Below are positions 8,262 through 19,047 of a DNA stretch of 64,000 bases, in pieces. Origin of the DNA: Salinimicrobium sp963739625 (GTDB taxonomy: Bacteria; Bacteroidota; Bacteroidia; Flavobacteriales; Flavobacteriaceae); assembly GCA_963739625.1 (NCBI GenBank), contig CAVUAU010000004.1, positions 43,638 to 107,637 on the forward strand, written 5' to 3'. The first letter of the stretch is position 1, and each line of letters begins with the position of its first letter. The notes under the pieces were generated by a model. The model did not search any database and was not told the origin of the DNA. It saw only the letters and a program-made list of their open reading frames with translations. Both the position numbers and the translations under genes were made by a program.

Positions 8262-10409
8262 ATGAAAAAAACTCTTTTTACAGTCTTCGCCGCGAGTGCA
8301 CTCGTGTCTTGCGCAGATCAAATCTCTAAAAACACCACTACTTTGGATTATCCTGAAACAAAAAAGGTTGATACCGTAGATACATATTTCGGAACCGAAG
8401 TAAAAGATCCCTATCGCTGGCTGGAAAATGACCGCAGCGCCGAAACCGAAGCCTGGGTCAAGGCTCAAAATGAGGTCACCTTCGGCTACCTGGAAAAAAT
8501 ACCTTTTAGGGAGCAACTAAAGCAAAGGCTGTCTGATCTTTGGAACTATGAGAAGATTGGCGCGCCTTTCAAGGAAGGCGGCTACATCTATTTCGCAAAG
8601 AACGACGGTCTGCAAAACCAATATGTGATCTACCGCAAAAAATCTGAAAACGATACACCGGAAGTTTTTCTTGACCCTAACAAGTTCAGTGAAGACGGCA
8701 CGACTTCTCTTGGAGAAATGAATTTTTCTGAAGACGGAAAAACCCTCGCTTATTCCATTTCTGAAGGCGGAAGCGACTGGAGAAAGATCATCGTTATGGA
8801 TGCCGAAACCCGCGAGATCAAGGAAGATACTATTGTAGATGTAAAATTCAGCGGAATTTCCTGGAAAGGCGACGAAGGCTTCTACTACTCCAGCTATGAT
8901 AAGCCTGAAGGAAGTGAACTTTCGGCCAAGACAGATCAGCACAAGCTGTACTACCACAAACTGGGAACAAATCAAAATGAGGACAAACTGGTTTTCGGCG
9001 GAAGCGCAGATCAAAAGCACCGCTATGTGGGTGGCAGCGTTTCTGAAGACAATAACTACCTGTTCATTTCGGCCAGGAATTCTACTTCGGGAGGAAAGTT
9101 GTTTATGATGGATCTTTCCGAAGAAAATCCAACCCTGGACACCATTATTGGCAATGAAGATACAGATACTTATGTCCTGGACAATGTGGGCAGTAAATTA
9201 TATTTGGTGACCAACAGGAATGCTGCGAACCGTAAGATTGTTACTGTTGACGCTGCCAATCCTGCACCCGAAAATTGGGATGATTTTATTCCCGAAACCG
9301 AAAACGTGCTTTCCCCTTCTACTGCCGGTGGCTACATCTTCACCGAGTATATGAAAGACGCGGTTTCCAACGTAAAACAGTACGATTACGACGGTAATTT
9401 GGTAAGAGAAGTTGAACTGCCGGGAGTTGGTACTGCCGGAGGTTTCAGTGCCAAAAAAGAGGAAAATGAGCTGTATTATACCTTCACCAATTATGTGACT
9501 CCGCCAAGTATTTACAAGTACGAAATAAAGGCAGGAACTTCAGAATTGTACAACAAGCCCGACATCGATTTTAATCCTGAAGATTACACCAGCGACCAGG
9601 TATTTTATACTTCCAAAGACGGCACAAAGATCCCAATGATCATCACCCACAAAAAAGGCATCGAGATGAACGGGAAAAATCCTACGATTCTTTACGGCTA
9701 CGGCGGTTTTGATATTAGCCTTACGCCTTCCTTTAGCATTGCAAACGCGGTGTGGATGGAGCAGGGCGGAATTTACGCGGTGCCAAACCTTCGCGGGGGC
9801 GGAGAGTATGGTAAAGACTGGCACGATGCAGGGATTAAGATGAAAAAACAGAACGTTTTTGACGACTTTATCGCCGCCGCCGAGTATTTGATCGATAACA
9901 ACTACACCTCAAAAGATTACCTCGCTATTCGTGGAGGTTCTAACGGTGGTTTGCTCGTTGGTGCGACTATGACTCAGCGCCCGGACCTCATGAAGGTGGC
10001 TTTACCGGCCGTGGGCGTGATGGATATGCTGCGCTACAACACTTTCACCGCAGGTGCCGGCTGGTCCTACGACTATGGAACTGCACAGGACAGCGAAGAA
10101 ATGTTTAATTATTTGAAGGGTTATTCCCCGGTTCACAATGTGAAGGCAGGCGTGAAATATCCTGCAACCCTGGTGACTACGGGAGACCATGATGACCGCG
10201 TGGTACCTGCGCATTCGTTTAAATTTGCTGCAGAACTGCAGGAAAAACAGGCCGGTGACGCTCCTGTCTTGATCAGGATCGAGACCAATGCCGGCCACGG
10301 TGCGGGAACTCCGGTGAGTAAGACCATTGAGCAGTACGCAGATCTGTTTGGTTTTACGCTGTATAACATGGGTTATACCAGTTTGCCAAATCAAACTGTT
10401 AAGAAGTAA
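8262..10409 (+). CDS. Prolyl oligopeptidase (S9 family) lipoprotein
   Basis: Serine peptidase cleaving short peptides after proline. It has an N-terminal beta-propeller and a C-terminal alpha/beta-hydrolase domain. The nucleophile lies in RGGSNGG (about residue 565), the acid in GDHDDRVVP, and the histidine in NAGHGAG. The N terminus is a lipoprotein signal (LVSC lipobox at about 14-17), so it is probably anchored in the envelope. 715 residues is typical. A terminator follows, so it is monocistronic. Confidence 0.93.
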   Translation: MKKTLFTVFAASALVSCADQISKNTTTLDYPETKKVDTVDTYFGTEVKDPYRWLENDRSAETEAWVKAQNEVTFGYLEKIPFREQLKQRLSDLWNYEKIGAPFKEGGYIYFAKNDGLQNQYVIYRKKSENDTPEVFLDPNKFSEDGTTSLGEMNFSEDGKTLAYSISEGGSDWRKIIVMDAETREIKEDTIVDVKFSGISWKGDEGFYYSSYDKPEGSELSAKTDQHKLYYHKLGTNQNEDKLVFGGSADQKHRYVGGSVSEDNNYLFISARNSTSGGKLFMMDLSEENPTLDTIIGNEDTDTYVLDNVGSKLYLVTNRNAANRKIVTVDAANPAPENWDDFIPETENVLSPSTAGGYIFTEYMKDAVSNVKQYDYDGNLVREVELPGVGTAGGFSAKKEENELYYTFTNYVTPPSIYKYEIKAGTSELYNKPDIDFNPEDYTSDQVFYTSKDGTKIPMIITHKKGIEMNGKNPTILYGYGGFDISLTPSFSIANAVWMEQGGIYAVPNLRGGGEYGKDWHDAGIKMKKQNVFDDFIAAAEYLIDNNYTSKDYLAIRGGSNGGLLVGATMTQRPDLMKVALPAVGVMDMLRYNTFTAGAGWSYDYGTAQDSEEMFNYLKGYSPVHNVKAGVKYPATLVTTGDHDDRVVPAHSFKFAAELQEKQAGDAPVLIRIETNAGHGAGTPVSKTIEQYADLFGFTLYNMGYTSLPNQTVKK

Positions 10410-10435
10410 AACAGCCTGAATTTATAATCGTTCTA

Positions 10436-10460
10436 AAGCCTTCTTCGGAAGGCTTTTTCA
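10436..10460 (+). terminator. Terminator of the prolyl oligopeptidase gene
   Basis: AAGCCTTC / GAAGGCTT hairpin followed by T's. Confidence 0.8.
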
Positions 10461-10471
10461 TTTTAATACAG

Positions 10472-10479
10472 TAAATTTG
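10472..10479 (+). promoter_or_regulatory. -7 box of the ABC ATPase gene
   Basis: TAAATTTG matches TAnnTTTG 21 bases before the start codon. The short leader contains a small GGAG / CTCC hairpin. Confidence 0.45.
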
Positions 10480-10499
10480 TAGGAGTAAATCTCCTCCTT

Positions 10500-11474
10500 A
10501 TGTTACGGGTCAGGAACCTCTCCTTTGGCTACACGAATAAGCCTTTTTTAAAGAACCTCAGCTTTAGTATTGAAAAAGGAGAAAATGTCTCCCTTATTGG
10601 TGCAAGCGGCTGCGGAAAAAGCACTTTACTTCAATCAATTTACGGCTTACATCACGTCGACGGAAAGATCTTCTGGGACGATGAACAGCTGCTTGGCCCC
10701 AACTTCAATTTAGTTCCCGGGGAAGATTTCATGAAATACCTCACCCAGGATTTCGACCTGATGCCTTCTCTTAGCGTAGCCGACAATGTAGGAAAGTATC
10801 TTTCAAATATGTATCCGCGGAAGAAGCAGCAACGGGTAAATGAGCTGCTGGACCTGGTCGAGATGCGGGAATTGGCGAGGGTGAAGGCCAGATTATTGAG
10901 CGGAGGCCAACAGCAGCGGGTCGCTTTGGCAAGAGTTCTGGCAAAACCACCAGAAGTTTTATTGCTGGATGAGCCTTTCAGCCACATTGATCATTTTAGA
11001 AAGAACAAACTGCGCAGAAACCTTTTTTCGCACCTCAGGCAGAACAACATCACCGTTATCGTCGCCACTCATGACAGTACAGATGCCCTTTCGTTTGCCG
11101 ATCATTCTTTCGTGATGAAAGCTGGGCGCATCATTGTTAAAGGAAAACCACAGGACCTCTACAAAAATCCCAAGAATGCCTATGTGGCTTCACTTTTTGG
11201 AGAGGTGAACGAACTTCCTGCCGAACTTTTTTTGCCCCACCGGGGCAGCCGTAAAAAACTGGTGATCTATCCGCATGAGATCCAACTTTCAAAAGGGAAT
11301 GAAAACGCTATTAAGGCGATCGTCAAAAAGTCATTTTTCAAAGGCAGTCATTTTCTAATTGAAGCCGAATATGACGGTCACAGCCTCTTGTTTGAAAGTA
11401 GAAATGAACTAACAGCAGGAAAAGAAGTACAGCTCACAATAGCTCCTGAATTGCTCGAAATGCGGGTGCGTTAG
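10500..11474 (+). CDS. ABC transporter ATP-binding protein
   Basis: Cytoplasmic ATPase of an importer-type ABC system. Walker A is GASGCGKST (about 37-45), the signature LSGGQQQRVALAR, Walker B LLLDEPFS, and the switch histidine lies in ATHDSTDALSF. The last 80 residues form a TOBE-like regulatory domain, as in polyamine, Fe or molybdate importers. No permease or binding protein is adjacent, so the substrate is unknown. Confidence 0.88.
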   Translation: MLRVRNLSFGYTNKPFLKNLSFSIEKGENVSLIGASGCGKSTLLQSIYGLHHVDGKIFWDDEQLLGPNFNLVPGEDFMKYLTQDFDLMPSLSVADNVGKYLSNMYPRKKQQRVNELLDLVEMRELARVKARLLSGGQQQRVALARVLAKPPEVLLLDEPFSHIDHFRKNKLRRNLFSHLRQNNITVIVATHDSTDALSFADHSFVMKAGRIIVKGKPQDLYKNPKNAYVASLFGEVNELPAELFLPHRGSRKKLVIYPHEIQLSKGNENAIKAIVKKSFFKGSHFLIEAEYDGHSLLFESRNELTAGKEVQLTIAPELLEMRVR

Positions 11475-11489
11475 CTGAAGTAGAGAGGA

Positions 11490-11939
11490 TCAAAAAATTT
11501 TTTTAATCGCTAGTTTTTTCCCTCCAAAAGTTACTTCTTCGCCGGAAGTTTTATTCATGAGCGCCTGTGCGATAGGCGAAGCAGCACCTACAGCGTAAAA
11601 GGTTTTGTCATCTATCTTTATTTCTCCTGCGGGAATAGCGATAAAATAATTTGCGGCCGAGGTTTCTACTGCACTTCCAAAAGTGACATTTTGAGAAGTC
11701 TTTTCAGGAATCATTCTCAGCGTTTTTCGCAGCTTCCTGTACTGCTCGTGCTGCGCAGAAAGTTTTTCGAACTCCAGGTGGAGCATTGCCCTTCCGGTTT
11801 CATATTTGTCGCCCATTGAGCATTTGGTCTCCAATTTTAGCGCTTCCTCAAGGTCCTTTACTGCCTTTTCTACACGTGCGATCCTTTCTTCCACATAATT
11901 TTCACAGGCTTCAAAAAGCCGTTTTTTGAGCTCCGTCAT
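11490..11939 (-). CDS. GreA/GreB-family C-terminal-domain protein
   Basis: 149 residues with a helical N terminus like the Gre coiled coil and a C-terminal FKBP-like half with the Gre hallmarks (VTFGSAVET, YFIAIPAG, VGAASPIAQALMNKTSGEEV). Such proteins bind RNA polymerase, but whether this one stimulates transcript cleavage is unclear because the acidic tip is not obvious. The stop is one base from mtgA, which lies upstream in the same operon. Confidence 0.75.
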   Translation of the reverse strand: MTELKKRLFEACENYVEERIARVEKAVKDLEEALKLETKCSMGDKYETGRAMLHLEFEKLSAQHEQYRKLRKTLRMIPEKTSQNVTFGSAVETSAANYFIAIPAGEIKIDDKTFYAVGAASPIAQALMNKTSGEEVTFGGKKLAIKKIF

Positions 11940-11940
11940 G

Positions 11941-12609
11941 TCAGTCGAATTTTAGACGGCCAAGGTTGTTCATCTGTCGCACGATCCAGGATTTTCTTCC
12001 TTGAATATAAGCACTTGCAGGATTAGCGCGATATTCCCGCGGATTGGGCAGCACGGCTGCCAATGCCGCAGCCTCATACTGGCTGAGTTTTGCAGCAGGT
12101 TTGTTGAACCAAAAGCGGGAAGCCGCCTCGGCGCCATAAACGCCTTTGCCCATTTCAATAGAATTAAGGTAAACTTCCAGAATACGTTCTTTGCTCCAGA
12201 GAACTTCGATTAAAAAGGTGAAATATACCTCCACCCCTTTCCTGAACCAGCTGCGTCCCGGCCACAAAAACACATTTTTCGCGGTCTGCTGTGAAATGGT
12301 ACTGGCACCACGACTGCGGTTGCGGCGTTTACTTTCGGCTATGGCCTTTTTAATCGCTTCGTAGTCAAATCCGCTGTGGTTAAGGAAATTCTGGTCTTCA
12401 CTCGCCACCACGGCCAAAGGAAGGTTTGGGTTGATCTCTTCCATAGGCACCCAATCGTGACGTATTTGCTCTTCGGGATGTTCAAAATACCTGATCGCCA
12501 TGAGCGGCGTAAAAGGCACCGGCACCCATTTATAAAGCAATACCATAAAAATGCTGAAAAGGAACAGCCACAGAATGGCTTTTAATATAAATCGGAAAAT
12601 TTTCTTCAT
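11941..12609 (-). CDS. mtgA: Monofunctional peptidoglycan transglycosylase
   Basis: Polymerises lipid II glycan strands at the inner membrane. It has one N-terminal membrane segment (about 5-25) and then the GT51 motifs: VVASEDQNFLNHSGFD with the catalytic Glu, RGASTISQQTAKNVFL, KERILEVYLNSIEMG and AALAAVLPNP. 222 residues is normal. It follows the FAD oxidoreductase gene by 3 bases on the same strand. Confidence 0.93.
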   Translation of the reverse strand: MKKIFRFILKAILWLFLFSIFMVLLYKWVPVPFTPLMAIRYFEHPEEQIRHDWVPMEEINPNLPLAVVASEDQNFLNHSGFDYEAIKKAIAESKRRNRSRGASTISQQTAKNVFLWPGRSWFRKGVEVYFTFLIEVLWSKERILEVYLNSIEMGKGVYGAEAASRFWFNKPAAKLSQYEAAALAAVLPNPREYRANPASAYIQGRKSWIVRQMNNLGRLKFD

Positions 12610-12612
12610 AGA

Positions 12613-13731
12613 TCAATCGATTAATTGAGCGAGTTCTTTGCCTACCTGGCTGCCAATGGCCACGCCCATGCCACCTAAACGAACACCGCAAAACACATTT
12701 TTGGATACCTGTTCCACAATCGGTTTTTTTTGAGCGCCCACACCCATAATTCCGCTCCAGCGACTGCTCCACCTCAAAAGAATGTTCGGGTAAAACGGTG
12801 TTTTGCAGCAGTTCTTCCAGCCTATTTTGAATAAGTGCAGTCTGCTCCATTTCTGTGGTTTCTTCGGCTTTAAAGTCAAGATTTCTGCCGCCGCCAAAGA
12901 GGATCCTGTCGCCGACATTTCTGAAATAGTAGTAGCCTTTATCGAGGTGGAAAGTGCCTTTTATATGCAGATCTTTTATGGGTTTGGTGATCAAGACCTG
13001 TGCGCGTGCAGGTTTTACTTCGGAAAAACCCAGCTGGGACGCGAAACCGTTGGTGGCTACAAAAAGCTTTTCCGTTTTGAAGCTAAAGTTCGTCGGTCTT
13101 CACTTCTACCGAAGCACCTGCTTCTATGAATTCGTTGACGTTGATGCTGTTCAGGATCTTTACCCCTGCCGCCTGTACCTTGTGCAGCAGCGAGCTCATC
13201 ATTTTACCGGTATCAATCTGGCCTTCAAATTTACTGAAGATCAATTGCTGCTGAATATTTTTAAAGCCGAAAGAATTCTCGCGAACACTAAAAACATCGG
13301 ATCCAAAAATGGGGTTTAGGAGACTGTTTATTTTTGGCATTTTTGAGACGCAGGTTTCCAGAAGCTTCTGCGTCTTCCCTGGTAAAAAGCTCATAACCAC
13401 CGTGGGCTTCATAGCCAATGTTCTCATCTCCTAAATTCTCCCGAAGCAGCTGCAGCCCTTTTACGCGCTTTTCTACCAGCTTCACCACCTCTTCTTCGGA
13501 ATGGGAATCGAGGTCGTCGAGGATCTCTGAAATGCTCCCAAAGCAGGCGAAGCCGGCATTCTTGGTGCTGGCACCGTTGGGCAGGAGTCCGCGTTCGAGG
13601 ACGAGCACTTTTGCCTTGGGATGCTTCTTTTGCAGCTCCCAGGCGCAGTTAAGGCCGGTGATGCCGCTGCCTATGATGGTAAAATCTACATTGGAGAACC
13701 AGGAGTCGTATTCCCAGAAGGAGAAGTTCAT
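12613..13731 (-). CDS. FAD-dependent oxidoreductase (DAO family), three frame breaks
   Basis: Probable D-amino-acid-oxidase-like flavoprotein with unknown substrate. The N terminus has the FAD-binding IIGSGITGLNCAWEL and then LERGLLPNGASTKNAGFACFGS. The C terminus has GVRLGGMGVAIGS. The frame breaks near 13345, 13085 and 12770, each time +1. The joined pieces give about 371 residues, the family length. I chose the start at MNFSFWEYDSW (13731); upstream codons do not look conserved. Clustered breaks point to poor local sequence quality, though real decay cannot be excluded here. Confidence 0.8.
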
Positions 13732-13815
13732 AAAATGCCTTTTTTTGAAGTCTGAAGCATCTAAAGGTATGAAAATAGTGAATAGTTGAATAGTCAATAG
13801 AAAATGGACCTGGTA

Positions 13816-13925
13816 AAGACGCGTTAGGGATAGTAGTGTATAGCTTTTAAAAAGCCGCAGCTTTTTAAAACTAGAAACGGATAGCCCGCCGCTTTTGAGC
13901 CGCAGCGAGAAAGCGAACGCCCTTA
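13816..13925. repeat. GC-richer intergenic repeat-like element
   Basis: A non-coding block starting GACGCGTTAGGGATAGTAGTG and ending AGCGAACGCCC, with several GC-rich inverted pieces (AGCCGCAGC, CCCGCCGC, GCCGCAGCG). It resembles a dispersed element I associate with flavobacterial intergenic regions. Confidence 0.4.
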
Positions 13926-13970
13926 TTTAAATAATAGAAAATAGTTATTAGTTAATGGCTAATAGAAGCC

Positions 13971-14000
13971 AAAAAAAAAAGCCCCTTAAAACAAGGGGCT
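13971..14000 (-). terminator. Terminator of the pdxA-accC operon
   Basis: On the minus strand AGCCCCTT pairs with AAGGGGCT and is followed by ten T's. A small palindrome (CAAAAATG / CATTTTTG) sits between it and the accC stop. Confidence 0.9.
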
Positions 14001-14022
14001 TCAAAAATGTCATTTTTGACTC

Positions 14023-15373
<1,351 letters not shown>

Positions 15374-15415
15374 ACCTGTTTTTTTAAGCCTTGAAAAAGC
15401 TATTTTCTGAAGCTG

Positions 15416-15922
15416 TTAAGATGGATCTACTAAGAACAGTGGTTGGTCGAATTCTACCGGAGAAGAATCATCGACAAGCACTTTTACGATCTTACCTGAT
15501 ACTTCACTTTCGATCTCATTAAAGAGTTTCATCGCCTCGATCACACAAAGCACATCTCCTTCTTTGACTGAATCACCTACCTCAACAAAAGGTCCTTTGT
15601 CGGGTGAAGGTTTTCTGTAGAAAGTTCCAATAATAGGAGATTTCACAGTGATATATTTTGAATCTTCCTGGGCTTCTTTTTCTGCGCCTGAAGATGGAGT
15701 TTCCTGTTGCTGGGGAGCAGGTGCCTGTTGTTGCTGCGGCATTTGCGGCTGCTGTGGCTGCGCCTGCATTCCTGCCATAGGAACCTGTTGTACGATCGTG
15801 GTCTCCCTGTCTTCAGACCCGGTCTTGATGGTGATCTTCACATCATCCATCTCCAGCTTTACTTCACTGGCCCCGGACTTCGCCACGAATTTGATCAAAT
15901 TCTGAATTTCCTTTAAATCCAT
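15416..15922 (-). CDS. accB: Biotin carboxyl carrier protein
   Basis: Carries the biotin of acetyl-CoA carboxylase. The C-terminal biotinyl domain has the target lysine in EAMKLFNEIES. A Gln/Pro-rich flexible linker (about 45-75) joins it to the N-terminal part. 168 residues is normal for Bacteroidota. Leu replaces the more usual Met after the biotin lysine, a common variation. It lies between fabH and accC in one operon. Confidence 0.95.
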   Translation of the reverse strand: MDLKEIQNLIKFVAKSGASEVKLEMDDVKITIKTGSEDRETTIVQQVPMAGMQAQPQQPQMPQQQQAPAPQQQETPSSGAEKEAQEDSKYITVKSPIIGTFYRKPSPDKGPFVEVGDSVKEGDVLCVIEAMKLFNEIESEVSGKIVKVLVDDSSPVEFDQPLFLVDPS

Positions 15923-15943
15923 AATATTTAGTGTTGGGTGTTT

Positions 15944-16939
15944 TTAAGAATTGTATGCCCATTTTAGATAGACAGAGCCCCATGTGAACCCGCCTCCAAA
16001 TGAAGCAAAGATTAGATTATCTCCTTTTTTGAACTGTTTTTCAAAGTCACTTAATAGCAACGGCAAAGTTGCCGAAGTGGTATTTCCATAACGTTGAATG
16101 TTCATAAGTACTTTAGAATCTTCCAGACCCATTCGGTTAGAAGTCGCGTCAATGATCCTGCGGTTTGCCTGGTGCGGCACCAGCCAGTCTACATCATCTC
16201 TGGTTAAATTATTCCGTTCCATGATCTGCGCGCTCACATCGGCCATGTTGGTCACGGCGAATTTGAAAACAGTTTTCCCGTCCTGGAACACATAATGCTG
16301 TTTATCGGCTACGGTTTGTGCTGTCGCAGGTACAAGTGAACCTCCGGCAGTGATCTTTAGAAATTCCCTGCCTCTTCCGTCGCTTCTCAAAATCTCGTCT
16401 TGCAGACCAAGACCTTCTTCATTGGGTTCAAAAAGTGCAGCCCCGGCCCCATCACCAAAGATGATACAGGTCGTCCTGTCTGTATAGTCTATAATAGAGG
16501 ACATTTTATCTGCACCAATTACAAGAACCTTCTTATATTTTCCCGATTCAATATAGGCGGCTGCAGTGGACATTCCGTAGAGAAAACTGGAGCAGGCTGC
16601 CTGCAGGTCGTAAGCAAATGCATTGACCGCGCCAATCTCTGTGGCTACATAAACACCGGTAGCTGCTACAGGAAGATCTGGCGTAGCCGTGGCCATAATG
16701 ACCATGTCAATTTCGGCAGGATCAAGATTTGATTTTTCAATAAGATTTTTTGCGGCTTGTATTGCTAGATAGGAAGTACCTTTATCTGAGTCTTTAAGAA
16801 TTCTGCGCTCTTTGATCCCCGTTCTTGAAGTGATCCACTCATCATTAGTATCGACCATGGTCTCAAGGATCTTATTGGTCAATACGTACTCGGGTACATA
16901 TGCGCCTACAGCTGTAATTGCTGCTGTTCTTTTATTCAT
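15944..16939 (-). CDS. fabH: 3-oxoacyl-ACP synthase III
   Basis: Starts fatty-acid chains by condensing an acyl-CoA with malonyl-ACP. The catalytic triad is visible: Cys in LQAACSSFLYG, His in VPHQANRRI, Asn in GNTTSATLPL. 331 residues is standard. The gene follows rpmF after an intergenic hairpin terminator, so it may be partly uncoupled from the upstream genes. Confidence 0.95.
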   Translation of the reverse strand: MNKRTAAITAVGAYVPEYVLTNKILETMVDTNDEWITSRTGIKERRILKDSDKGTSYLAIQAAKNLIEKSNLDPAEIDMVIMATATPDLPVAATGVYVATEIGAVNAFAYDLQAACSSFLYGMSTAAAYIESGKYKKVLVIGADKMSSIIDYTDRTTCIIFGDGAGAALFEPNEEGLGLQDEILRSDGRGREFLKITAGGSLVPATAQTVADKQHYVFQDGKTVFKFAVTNMADVSAQIMERNNLTRDDVDWLVPHQANRRIIDATSNRMGLEDSKVLMNIQRYGNTTSATLPLLLSDFEKQFKKGDNLIFASFGGGFTWGSVYLKWAYNS

Positions 16940-17049
16940 AAAATCGTATTTTATGCCCTTGGTATTCAGAAGATTATCAACACCTAAAGAATCAGGAATT
17001 TACTAAAACTTCATTGTACAGCGGTGCAAATTAAGGTGTTTTTAGCACT

Positions 17050-17079
17050 AAAACAAAAAACTCTCACAATGTGAGAGTT
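17050..17079 (-). terminator. Hairpin terminator or attenuator between rpmF and fabH
   Basis: AACTCTCACA pairs with TGTGAGAGTT as a nearly loopless stem. On the minus strand it is followed by TTTTGTTTT, placing a terminator after rpmF and before fabH. Confidence 0.7.
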
Positions 17080-17106
17080 CTGTATAGTTTTCAAAGCTCT
17101 TTCTTA

Positions 17107-17304
17107 CTAAGCCTCTACTTCTTCTGTGTTATCGATCAAAACCTGACCACGGTAATAAAGTTTACCTTCATGCCAGTGAGCTCTGTGGTACAAATGTGCT
17201 TCTCCTGTAGTAGGATCTGTAGCGATTTGCGGAACAGATGCTTTATAATGCGTTCTTCTTTTATCTCTCCTCGTTTTTGAGGTCTTTCTCTTAGGATGTG
17301 CCAT
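17107..17304 (-). CDS. rpmF: 50S ribosomal protein L32
   Basis: 65 residues with the standard MAHPKRKTSKTRRDKRR N terminus and the HLYHRAHW segment. The form lacks the zinc-binding cysteines, as in many Bacteroidota. It lies 9 bases after yceD, the usual pairing. Confidence 0.96.
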   Translation of the reverse strand: MAHPKRKTSKTRRDKRRTHYKASVPQIATDPTTGEAHLYHRAHWHEGKLYYRGQVLIDNTEEVEA

Positions 17305-17313
17305 GGCTGCTTT

Positions 17314-17850
17314 TTATTTATCGTTTAATAAATTCTTTAATTTGTTCCAACGAGGATCAATATCTTCTTCCTCCTTGATCTCCTTCTCTTTGGGACTTAA
17401 TTCTTCCAGTTTTTCGAGTACTTCAGACTGTAGGGAACCGTCAAGAACCCCGGGATGAACTCTTTTTGAAGGAACGGCCAGTACGATGAGCTCATAAATG
17501 TATTGTTGTACATTGATCTCAAACTCTCCATGCGGAAGGATCAAAATATCCTCATTATCATCATTGTATTCCTGCCCAAACTTCACCACTAAAAACAGCT
17601 CGCTTTCGATTGGCTGATCGTAAGGTTCATTGGTAAGGTCACAAAAGAGATTTACCGTTCCCGATGCTTTAAAAGTGAATTCCATCATGGTAGATTTCTT
17701 CTCTAAAAGAAGATTTACCTTAACGTTTGCACTGTTAAATTCATCGTATTCAAAATGTTCAAAGAACTTGTTGTCAATCTCGTACTCGAAGCTGTGTTTT
17801 CCCTGTTTCAATCCAACAAAAGGGATTGTAAACTCCTTTAGTTTCCTCAT
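17314..17850 (-). CDS. DUF177 / YceD family protein
   Basis: Conserved protein encoded next to rpmF in most bacteria and implicated in 23S rRNA maturation. The beta-rich core ends with the two-Cys region CDLTNEPYDQPIE. The usual second cysteine pair is reduced to a single Cys here. The start at MRKLKEFTIPFVGLK (17850) fits better than the in-frame ATG at 17898. Confidence 0.85.
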   Translation of the reverse strand: MRKLKEFTIPFVGLKQGKHSFEYEIDNKFFEHFEYDEFNSANVKVNLLLEKKSTMMEFTFKASGTVNLFCDLTNEPYDQPIESELFLVVKFGQEYNDDNEDILILPHGEFEINVQQYIYELIVLAVPSKRVHPGVLDGSLQSEVLEKLEELSPKEKEIKEEEDIDPRWNKLKNLLNDK

Positions 17851-17946
17851 TTCATCTTCAGTTTCGAGTGCCATACCCTTAGGATAAGGCGGGTGCAAAG
17901 ATATAAAAATTAATGAATTGGGACTTCTTTATAAACAAATTTTTGT

Positions 17947-19024
17947 TTATATCTTTTTCCCTTGTTTTTTAAGTACATTTTCGGTGAGTTCAAGATATTC
18001 CTGTCTATTTCTGAAAATATCTATCGCCTTGTAGACGGCCTCCTGAAAAGAGTGATGATCGGCTTCATTCTTACCTGCAATTTCATAAGCTGTACCATGA
18101 TCGGGGGAAGTTCTAACCTTGACTAAGACCGGCGGTAAAGTTTACGCCATTTCCGAAGGAAAGCGTCTTAAACGGAATAAGTCCCTGATCGTGATAAGCA
18201 GCTACAACCGCATCAAAGTTCTTGTAGTTGCCCGAACCAAAAAAGCTGTCGGCCGAATAAGGGCCAAAAATGATCTTTCCGCTGTTCCTTATCTTTTCAA
18301 GAGTTGGTTTTAGAATTTCTTCATCTTCTTTCCCAATTACTCCGCTGTCTCCGCTATGCGGATTGATTCCCAGCACGGCGATCTTTGGCTGTGCGATCTG
18401 GAAATCCTGCTGCAAAGCCTTATATATGATCTTTATCTTCTTTTCTATGAGCTGAGGAGTGATGGTGGCCGCCACATCTTTCACCGCCACATGATCTGTT
18501 AGCAAGCCCACTCTCAGGGTATCTGTGATCATGAACATAAGACTTTCTCCTTCCAGTTCTTTTGCCAGATAATCTGTATGCCCCGGAAACTTGAAATTTT
18601 CGCTTTGAATGGTATGCTTATTAATAGGAGCAGTTACCAATACGTCAACATCGCCCTTTTTTAATGCCGCCGTGGCCGCTTCAAGAGATTTAAAGGCGTA
18701 GGCTCCTGCGTCTTTATCTTCGGTTCCAAAATTTACATTTACGTTTTCCTTCCACACGTTCACAACGTTCACCTTACCATCAATGGCCTGGGAAGCATCT
18801 TCCACACCCTGGAAGTTAATTTCTGAATTGTATCTCTTTTTAAAGAAGGTAATGAGCTTAGCCGAAGCAAAGATCACGGGTGTACAAAGCTCGAGCATCC
18901 TCACATCCTCAAAAGTCTTCAGCACGATCTCACTTCCAATGCCGTTGAGATCTCCAATACTTATTCCTACTTTTATTTTCCCGGCTGACTTCATTCCCCG
19001 TATTTGTTTTAATTTTATGCTCAC
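17947..19024 (-). CDS. pdxA: 4-hydroxythreonine-4-phosphate dehydrogenase, one frame break
   Basis: NAD-dependent step of pyridoxal phosphate synthesis. Motifs: GISIGDLNGIGSEIVLKTF at the N terminus, VTAPINKHTIQ, FPGHTDYLA with a metal-ligand histidine, and AAYHDQGLIPFKTLSF. The frame breaks near 18118. The first frame ends GLSQG-stop; the +1 frame continues KVRTSPDHGTAYEIAGKNEA to KKQGKKI. Restored length is about 358 residues. A start at MKSAGKIKVG (18994) is equally plausible. It is the first gene of the yceD-rpmF-fabH-accB-accC run and diverges from ribE. Confidence 0.92.
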
Positions 19025-19047
19025 AAAGGTAACTAATAAATACAGAA

